A DNA stretch of 9,364 nucleotides from Clostridia bacterium. Its GTDB lineage: Bacteria > Bacillota > Clostridia > Christensenellales > Aristaeellaceae. The position numbers and the translations under genes were made by a program. The notes beneath the pieces are model-generated. The model did no database searches and was not told the origin of the DNA. It saw nothing but the letters and a program-made list of their open reading frames with translations. This document shows, piece after piece, positions 1-5,692 of this stretch. The stretch covers positions 1 through 9,364 of the forward strand of contig JAEDKS010000091.1 of assembly GCA_016295665.1 (NCBI GenBank), given 5' to 3'. Numbering within the stretch: the stretch's first letter is position 1; each line of letters begins with the position of its first letter.

Positions 1-596
1 TCTGTCCGCGCCATCAGTTCACCGTGCTGGACACCCATGACGGCGTGGGTGTCCATGACGCCGACGGCATCCTCACCGAGGAGCAGGAGCAGGCGGTCAT
101 CCGACGGGTGGAGCCGCACCTGTCCTACAGCTTCAAGCCCATGGACATGTCCCGCACCAAGTACAAGTCCTACCAGCTCTACGGCACCTACTACGCCATG
201 CTGGACGAAAACGACGACGCCTACGCGCTGGCGCGGGCCATTCAGCTCTTTGCCCCCGGCATACCGCAGGTGTACTATGTGGGGCTGCTGGCGGGCCGCA
301 ACGACCTGTCCTTCGACGCCGCCGACCCGCGCTCCATCAACCGGCACAACTACACGGAGGAGGAGCTGGCGCAGGAGGTGCAGCGGCCCATCGTTCAGCG
401 GCTGCTGTCCATGCTGCGGCTACGCAACACCCATCCCGCCTTCGACGGCCCCCTGGAGATCGGCAGCACCGCAGACGATCATCTGCTCCTGACCCGCCGC
501 GTGGGCCGGGAGACCGTCTCCCTGGATGCCGACCTGAAAACCTGGCGCTTTGCCATCACCTTCACCGAGGGCGACGAGCAGGTCACGCTGCGCTGA
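1..596 (+). CDS. GH13_18 glycoside phosphorylase, sucrose phosphorylase type (3' part only)
   Basis: This is the C-terminal ~197 residues of a retaining alpha-glucoside phosphorylase; the frame is open from base 3, so the gene begins outside the window and the GTG at 24 is an internal Val. Classical members split sucrose with phosphate into alpha-glucose-1-phosphate and fructose in the cytoplasm. The fragment starts CPRHQFTVLDTHDG; the HD pair (fragment residues 12-13) matches the transition-state-stabilising Asp (D290 in the Bifidobacterium adolescentis enzyme). The family block FAPGIPQVYYVGLLAG follows at about residues 84-99, then SINRHNY and a small C-terminal beta domain. The nucleophile and acid/base residues lie upstream, out of view. 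The substrate loop before the conserved YQ reads TKYKS, where sucrose phosphorylases, from memory, have SNLDL; acceptor specificity (sucrose, sucrose-6-phosphate, glucosylglycerol or glucosylglycerate) is therefore open. Family assignment is firm, substrate is not. It converges on the operon to its right and ends 22 bases before a hairpin terminator. Confidence 0.9.
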   Translation, partial: CPRHQFTVLDTHDGVGVHDADGILTEEQEQAVIRRVEPHLSYSFKPMDMSRTKYKSYQLYGTYYAMLDENDDAYALARAIQLFAPGIPQVYYVGLLAGRNDLSFDAADPRSINRHNYTEEELAQEVQRPIVQRLLSMLRLRNTHPAFDGPLEIGSTADDHLLLTRRVGRETVSLDADLKTWRFAITFTEGDEQVTLR

Positions 597-618
597 TCCC
601 TGCCCACACCAACAGCAA

Positions 619-655
619 ACCTCCCGCACCGGCTTTCCTGACCGGTGCGGGAGGT
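619..655. terminator. bidirectional intrinsic terminator between convergent genes
   Basis: A perfect 14-bp stem (619-632 with 642-655), almost all GC pairs, closes a 9-base loop. On the plus strand it is followed by TGTTTGTTTA, and on the minus strand by TTTGCTGTT, so both sides have a modest T-rich run. It lies 22 bases after the stop of the phosphorylase gene and 6 bases after the stop of the minus-strand alpha-mannosidase, the expected place for one hairpin serving two convergent transcripts. The U-tracts are interrupted, so efficiency in each direction is uncertain. Nothing else is visible in the 597-661 gap. Confidence 0.85.
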
Positions 656-661
656 GTTTGT

Positions 662-3600
662 TTACCGGAGCTGTGCGCCGCGCTTCACGCGCACGGTCTT
701 GACCTCAAAGCCGTGGAAGGCGAGACGCATGCTGCCATGCTCCACCTGCAGCGGCTCCTGCTCCTCCTCGAGCAGGTTGCACAGCGCGGCGGATACCACG
801 GGCAGGTTCAGGGTCAGCGTGGTCCGGGTGGCGGCGTGCTTGCTCTCATAGAGACGGAGGATGAGATCACCGCTGCCGTCCTCGGCGGCCTTCACGGTGT
901 CGATGATGATGTTGGGCGCATCCACCCGCATCAGGGATGTGGTTTCCGCCCGGCCCCGGGCTTCGGTCACGGGCACATTCAGCATGTAGCCCTCCCGCAC
1001 CACGCCGCTGTCCATCAGGGAGCCATCCCAGATGTAGTAGCTGTAGGCGAAGCTGTGATGGCCCATATCCGCGTGGAAGTCCGGGGACTTCGGGGCCCGG
1101 AGCAGCGTCAGGGCGATGGTGTCGCCCAGCATGCTCACGCCGTACTTGCTCTCGTTGAGCACCGCCGCGCCCCGATGCTCGTCGCACAGGGCGGTGTAGC
1201 GGTGATTGCAGACCTCGTAGCGGTCGGCATCGTAGAGGCGGCTGCGATGGGTGGGGCGGCGGATGTAGCCGAACTGAATCTCGTTGATGGCCTCGTCCGC
1301 CTGCACGCCCGTGGGGAAGCAGGCCTTCAGCACCCGGTGCTGCTCCTGCCAGTCGATGTCCGTGGCGATGTCCACCCGGGTGGCGCCGGTGTCCAGCGAG
1401 ATGCGCTGCGTCATCTCCGAGCGGGAAATCCGGCGGCGAACCTCCACCGTGCAGCGCCAGGGGGTGCTTTCGACGATCGACATTTCGCCGCTGTCCTCCA
1501 GCTCCACCGGGCACTGCTCGTAGGTGCTGTCCAGATCCCAGGCCTCAAACTCCCGGGGCACGTCCTTGTAGAGCTTCAGCACATTGGCGTTGCCGCCGAT
1601 GCGGCACTGGCCCGCGGCATCCACGCATTCGGTCAGCTCGCCCCGGTGATTGACGCGCACGGTCAGCAGGCCGTTTGACAGCACGGCCTCATCGCCCTCC
1701 ATGTGCACGGAAACGGGCTGCTCGGGCAGCGTGATGTCCAGCACGGACGTCCAGCCCATGGGCGGGATGACCGCCACGCCATAGCCGTCGCCCTGCTTCA
1801 CCAGCGCCCGGCGCTCCCAGGACAGGCTGTTGAACCAGGTCGTGCCCTCCCCGCCGGAGGTCAGGGCCGCCGTGGCCCGCGCCGTCAGCTCCGCAGTCTC
1901 CGAGAGAATCTCATCGTAGAGCTTCCGCGCCTCCACGTAGACGCGCTCAATGCTGGAGCCGGGCAGAATGTCGTGGAACTGATTGCGCAGCGTGTGCTTC
2001 CACGCCCGATCCATCTCCCGGGCCGGATAGGGCACCCTGTCCTGCGCGGCCACCGACCACAGCTCCGCCTCGCGCAGCGCCACCTCGCTTCTGCGGTTGC
2101 CGCGCTTGATGGCGGCCTGGCTCGTGTAGGTGCCGCGATGGGCCTGGAAGTACAATTCGCCCACGTAGCGGTTCTGCGGGCCGCCGTCCGCCTCGCAGTC
2201 CTCGAAGAACCGCTGCGGCGTCTCGATGCGCATCTGCGGCACGCCCTCCAGATCGCGGTTCCGGCGGATGTCCTCCAGATTGTCGCGGGTGGGGCCGCCG
2301 CCGCCGTCACCGTAGCCGAAGGGCAGCAGGAACCGGCTGATGCCGCGCTTCTGCACCCGGTCACGCCAGCGCTCCACCACCGTGGCGGCATCGGTGCGGG
2401 AGGTGTAGTCCATGTGCAGGAACGAGGTGACCTCGCTGCCGTCCATGCCCTGCCAGGTGAAGTAGTGGTACGGGAACCGGTCGCCACCGTTGTAGCTCCA
2501 GAAGATCTTCTGCGTGGTCAGATACTTAACCCCGGCGCCCCTGAGCAGCTGAGGCAGCACGGCGCTGTAGCCGAAGGTGTCCGGCAGCCAGAGCAGCTGG
2601 CAATCCACGCCGAACTCCTCCCTGTAGAACCGCTTGCCGAGGAGCAGCTGGCGCACCAGCGATTCACCGGAGGTCATGTTGGTATCGGGCTCCACCCACA
2701 TGCTGCCGTCGGGAATCCACTGGCCCGTGCGCACCTTCTCCTTGATGCGCTCATAGAGCTTCGGGTACAGCTCCTTGCAGATCTGATAGGCCTCGGGCTG
2801 GCTCTGCACATACTTGTACTCCGGATACAGGTCCATCATGCGCAGCTGCGCCGCGAAGGTGCGGGCCACCTTGCGCTGCGTCTCCCGGTAGGGCCAGAGC
2901 CAGCAGATGTCGATGTGCGCGTTGCCAATGGCGTAGAACTGCGGCATGGTGGAGCCGTTGTGCGCCTCCATCACCGGGCGCAGGGCCTCCCGGGCCCGGG
3001 CATAGCAGGCCAGCCGCGCCGCACGGGGCTGCTCGAAGTCCACCAGCACCGTGAACTGCTCCAGCGCCTCCTCGATTTTGGAGACGCGCAGGGAGGTGTC
3101 GTCCAGCACACCGAGCAGGTCGCGCAGCGTGGTCACGTCCTTCCAGAGCTGATAGGCCTCCTCGTGCCAGATGCCGAAGGTGCTGCGGCCCAGCACCTGC
3201 CGCAGCTCGTCCTCCGGGGCCACGCGCCACTGCTCCCCCGCATCCTCCCGGATGGGGCCGAGCACGCTCTGTCCCCGCGCGTTGCGGGGGTAGTCGTGAC
3301 CCGCATAGGCCTCCATCAGCAGATGGAAGCGCTGCCCGGGCTCGCCGGACAGGGTCAGCAGCTGATCGCTGAAGTAGTGATGGCGCTCCTTCACCCAGTC
3401 GGCGCGGCGGGTACCGAACTCCGCGCCGTCCACATACAGCGTCGCCTCACCGCCCTGATTCAGATCCATGACGATGCGCTCACCCCGTGCCGCCTCCGGC
3501 AGCACCATGTCGCCGCGCATCCAGCAGTACTGCCAGGCACGCCCCCAGCGCTCCCCCATCCGCATGGGACGGTACGCCCGCTGCTCGGCCTCCTGAGGCG

Positions 3601-3715
3601 TGAGCATCTCGTCGGTCACGAAGCCCTCCAGGGCAATCTCGCCCAAGGGCTCATATAATTCCTTCGCCAGGGTATCAATCCAGATTTTGAGTCTCGCTTC
3701 CCATTCCGGCTGCAT
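662..3715 (-). CDS. GH38 alpha-mannosidase (complete, cytoplasmic)
   Basis: A retaining, metal-dependent exo-alpha-mannosidase of 1017 residues, the normal length for the Ams1/class II type. An N-terminal beta-rich region (about 1-250) precedes the GH38 catalytic domain (about 258-520). GNAHIDICWLWPYRET carries the metal ligands H267 and D269. LWLPDTFGYSA holds the nucleophile D379. GYGDGGGGPTRDNLE at 467-481 and HRGTYTSQ at 526-533 are also typical. A helical region contains QFHDILPGSSIERVY, with H581 the expected further metal ligand. From about 620 to the end comes the beta-sandwich C-terminal part. No signal peptide or membrane segment is seen, so it should remove alpha-mannose from imported oligosaccharides in the cytoplasm. 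The ATG at 3715 is supported by a strong Shine-Dalgarno 8 bases upstream. It is the last gene of the operon, 21 bases after the GH120 gene and just before the terminator. The family is certain; linkage preference (alpha-1,2/1,3/1,6) cannot be read from the sequence. Confidence 0.95.
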   Translation of the reverse strand: MQPEWEARLKIWIDTLAKELYEPLGEIALEGFVTDEMLTPQEAEQRAYRPMRMGERWGRAWQYCWMRGDMVLPEAARGERIVMDLNQGGEATLYVDGAEFGTRRADWVKERHHYFSDQLLTLSGEPGQRFHLLMEAYAGHDYPRNARGQSVLGPIREDAGEQWRVAPEDELRQVLGRSTFGIWHEEAYQLWKDVTTLRDLLGVLDDTSLRVSKIEEALEQFTVLVDFEQPRAARLACYARAREALRPVMEAHNGSTMPQFYAIGNAHIDICWLWPYRETQRKVARTFAAQLRMMDLYPEYKYVQSQPEAYQICKELYPKLYERIKEKVRTGQWIPDGSMWVEPDTNMTSGESLVRQLLLGKRFYREEFGVDCQLLWLPDTFGYSAVLPQLLRGAGVKYLTTQKIFWSYNGGDRFPYHYFTWQGMDGSEVTSFLHMDYTSRTDAATVVERWRDRVQKRGISRFLLPFGYGDGGGGPTRDNLEDIRRNRDLEGVPQMRIETPQRFFEDCEADGGPQNRYVGELYFQAHRGTYTSQAAIKRGNRRSEVALREAELWSVAAQDRVPYPAREMDRAWKHTLRNQFHDILPGSSIERVYVEARKLYDEILSETAELTARATAALTSGGEGTTWFNSLSWERRALVKQGDGYGVAVIPPMGWTSVLDITLPEQPVSVHMEGDEAVLSNGLLTVRVNHRGELTECVDAAGQCRIGGNANVLKLYKDVPREFEAWDLDSTYEQCPVELEDSGEMSIVESTPWRCTVEVRRRISRSEMTQRISLDTGATRVDIATDIDWQEQHRVLKACFPTGVQADEAINEIQFGYIRRPTHRSRLYDADRYEVCNHRYTALCDEHRGAAVLNESKYGVSMLGDTIALTLLRAPKSPDFHADMGHHSFAYSYYIWDGSLMDSGVVREGYMLNVPVTEARGRAETTSLMRVDAPNIIIDTVKAAEDGSGDLILRLYESKHAATRTTLTLNLPVVSAALCNLLEEEQEPLQVEHGSMRLAFHGFEVKTVRVKRGAQLR

Positions 3716-3723
3716 CCCTGCTT

Positions 3724-3730
3724 CCTCCTT
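3724..3730 (-). promoter_or_regulatory. ribosome binding site of the GH38 gene
   Basis: Read on the minus strand, AAGGAGG lies 8 bases before the ATG at 3715. It is a near-perfect anti-16S match and fixes the start of the complete GH38 gene. It sits in the 21-base gap after the GH120 stop, so this gene, unlike the two before it, has an independent initiation site rather than stop/start coupling. I see no promoter in this gap. Confidence 0.85.
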
Positions 3731-3736
3731 CTGTCG

Positions 3737-5692
3737 TCATTGGCCCAGGCCCGTGCCCGCGCCCTGCCAGATCACAAGCTCCTGTACGCCGCTCCGCAGC
3801 TCCGCCACGGGGCCGGGCACAGCACCGTCCGTGCGCCTCCTGCCCGTGATGTCGGGCGCGAAGTCCACCGGCGTGCCGTCCGGGTTATCGTAGGGGGCCT
3901 CGACGCAGCGGGGCATGCCCAGCTGCCCGGTGGACACCGGCACCGCCTGCACGGACGCCGCCTGCTCCGGCAGCGTGATGCGTAGCACAGCCTGATTCTC
4001 CCGCAGCGTCACCTGCGCCTCCATGCCCTGCAGGCGCACCGCGTCCGTCTCGCCGCGGAACGGCGCCGCGCAGCCCGCGTAGGCGTTGCCGCCCAGATAC
4101 ACCGGCTGCATGATCTTTTCATACTTCGCGTTGTCCGTATTGCCCTCCTGCGCGAGCAGCAGCGGATATTCCTCCGGCGTCGTGCAGGCGTTATAGCCGT
4201 CGGTGCCCGCGTGGAACCGCTCCTCCGGCGGCATGTATTGACCGGTGAACAGGTTGTTGTAGAGCCGGTCGTCGCCGCCATAGGTGAAGATCACCCCCGC
4301 CACCTGAGTCGAATGCGGGAAGTGGTAGGGCGTAGCCCGCTCCATGACCCGGTGATGCCGCGTCCAGCCGCAGATCAGGTTGTGCACCAGCGCGGTGCCC
4401 TGTGCACAGTTGTCCATGGCATAGGGCGACGCCAGCACGTTGTTGTCCACCAGACAGGGGCCATGGGTTACCTCCACCATGAGATCCCGGTCATTGTCAA
4501 ACAGCGTGTTGCCCGTGACCCGGGTACCCTGCGCCTCCCAGTCCAGCCAGATGCCCAGGGTGCAGTCATGGATGCAGTTCTGGCGGATCACCGTGTCCAG
4601 CGCCGCATGGAACTTGATGCCCGCGATCTCGTGTCCGAAATACTCGTAGCGGTTGGCGATGTTGTAGATGTGGTTGTGCTCAATCAGGCTGAAGGCACAG
4701 CCCATGTGGCCCACGATGGCGTTCTGTCCGCAGTCGTGAATCACGTTGTTCCGCACGATGTGACCGCCCACGGTCTCCCGGCTCCAGCCCGCCTGCAGCG
4801 CCCGGAACACGGCCTCCATCTGATATTCGTAGCCCGGCTTGCGTCCGAAGCGACTGTAGAGGTTGTGTCCGGTGGTCTCGTCCTTGCCCAGGCTCACGCA
4901 GCTTGCCTTGGCGTCGTGGAGGTCGTTGTTCTCGATGATCCAGCCCCGGCTCCAGTGCGGCCCGATGAGCCCGGGCTGATTCGCCGTGGGCGGCGCCCAG
5001 GGCGTGGCAGCCTGCGCCATCTCAAAGCCGCGCACCGTAATGTAGGAGACGCCCGGGCGCTCCGGATAGAAGCAGCAGGGACGCACGTTGATTTCCGTCA
5101 GCGCCTCGTTGGGATTTTCCTCTCCAAAACTCGCCAGCAGAGTGGTCGTGTGCTCCCCCACCTGCGCAAACCACCGGCGCACCGTTTCCTCCGGATGCGG
5201 ATGCAGCACGGGGCGCGGATCCCAGTCCGGCTTGCGGCCCAGGGACACGGGCTGATGAGACAGCAGCTCCTCGCGGGAGGACGCCTCATAGAGCGGCTGA
5301 CCGTTCAGATACACCTGCCCCGTATGCCTGGGCGGTTCGGTGGGCTCCAGAAGCCAGTCGCCCTCGATGGGCGTATCGTAGGGGTTGCCGTCGCCAAAGA
5401 AGCTGTTCGGCAGGGTCAGGCGCCAGAGGCCGTCGGCCTCCCGCACCCAGCCGGTCACCTGCTCGGAGCCCTTGATGACCGGATGCTCGCCGGGCGCCGC
5501 CTCAAAGACGATGCGGCAGGTATCGCTCAGGCCGGAGCAGGCCGGTTTGACCCACTCCCGGTACACGCCCGTGTGGACGCGCACCGTGTCGCCGGGCACC
5601 GCCAGCGCCGCCGCACGGCTGATGGTACGCAGCGGATGCCGTGCGTCACCGGACGCGCGGTCGCTGCCCTGTGGTGAAACGTGATAGATCAT
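3737..5692 (-). CDS. GH120 beta-xylosidase (right-handed beta-helix)
   Basis: A 651-residue protein that follows, almost block for block, my memory of XylC, the GH120 beta-xylosidase of Thermoanaerobacterium saccharolyticum. Shared blocks include GDTVRVHTGVYREWVKP near the start, LPNSFFGDGNPY at 94-105, QAATPWAPPTANQPGLIGPH at 227-246, HDCGQNAIVGH at 319-329 and GHEIAGIKFHAALD at 353-366. The catalytic pair is present: D384 in WLDWEAQGTRV (nucleophile) and E407 in MVEVTHGP (acid/base), two residues off the XylC numbering D382/E405. Repeated Asn/His/Ile-rich strands such as VRNNVIHD and VDNNVLAS are the rungs of the beta-helix. Characterised relatives release xylose from xylo-oligosaccharides with retention. 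No signal peptide is seen, so it is likely cytoplasmic. The ATG overlaps the GH2 stop as ATGA, with AAAGGAG 7 bases upstream. In this operon its substrate may be a xylose side chain on a mannose-containing glycan rather than xylan; that is inference. Generic annotation might call it only a parallel beta-helix protein. Confidence 0.93.
   Translation of the reverse strand: MIYHVSPQGSDRASGDARHPLRTISRAAALAVPGDTVRVHTGVYREWVKPACSGLSDTCRIVFEAAPGEHPVIKGSEQVTGWVREADGLWRLTLPNSFFGDGNPYDTPIEGDWLLEPTEPPRHTGQVYLNGQPLYEASSREELLSHQPVSLGRKPDWDPRPVLHPHPEETVRRWFAQVGEHTTTLLASFGEENPNEALTEINVRPCCFYPERPGVSYITVRGFEMAQAATPWAPPTANQPGLIGPHWSRGWIIENNDLHDAKASCVSLGKDETTGHNLYSRFGRKPGYEYQMEAVFRALQAGWSRETVGGHIVRNNVIHDCGQNAIVGHMGCAFSLIEHNHIYNIANRYEYFGHEIAGIKFHAALDTVIRQNCIHDCTLGIWLDWEAQGTRVTGNTLFDNDRDLMVEVTHGPCLVDNNVLASPYAMDNCAQGTALVHNLICGWTRHHRVMERATPYHFPHSTQVAGVIFTYGGDDRLYNNLFTGQYMPPEERFHAGTDGYNACTTPEEYPLLLAQEGNTDNAKYEKIMQPVYLGGNAYAGCAAPFRGETDAVRLQGMEAQVTLRENQAVLRITLPEQAASVQAVPVSTGQLGMPRCVEAPYDNPDGTPVDFAPDITGRRRTDGAVPGPVAELRSGVQELVIWQGAGTGLGQ

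Noticed and set aside
24..26. GTG as the start of the phosphorylase gene
   Set aside because: The frame is open upstream and encodes CPRHQFT, which continues the family motif; the GTG is an internal Val of a truncated gene.
645..851. A small plus-strand frame starting within the terminator hairpin
   Set aside because: It starts in the right arm of the stem and overlaps the end of the GH38 gene; composition is not protein-like and no ribosome binding site is seen.
713..1678. A 321-codon plus-strand open frame opposite the 3' end of the GH38 gene
   Set aside because: Gly/Ala/His-rich shadow without motifs, inside the C-terminal domain of the GH38.
1703..3658. A 651-codon plus-strand open frame opposite the GH38 gene
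   Set aside because: Same low-information shadow composition, no ribosome binding site noticed, and full overlap with a well-supported alpha-mannosidase.
4211..5677. A 488-codon plus-strand open frame opposite the GH120 gene
   Set aside because: A shadow of the GH120 gene; its sequence shows no family motif.
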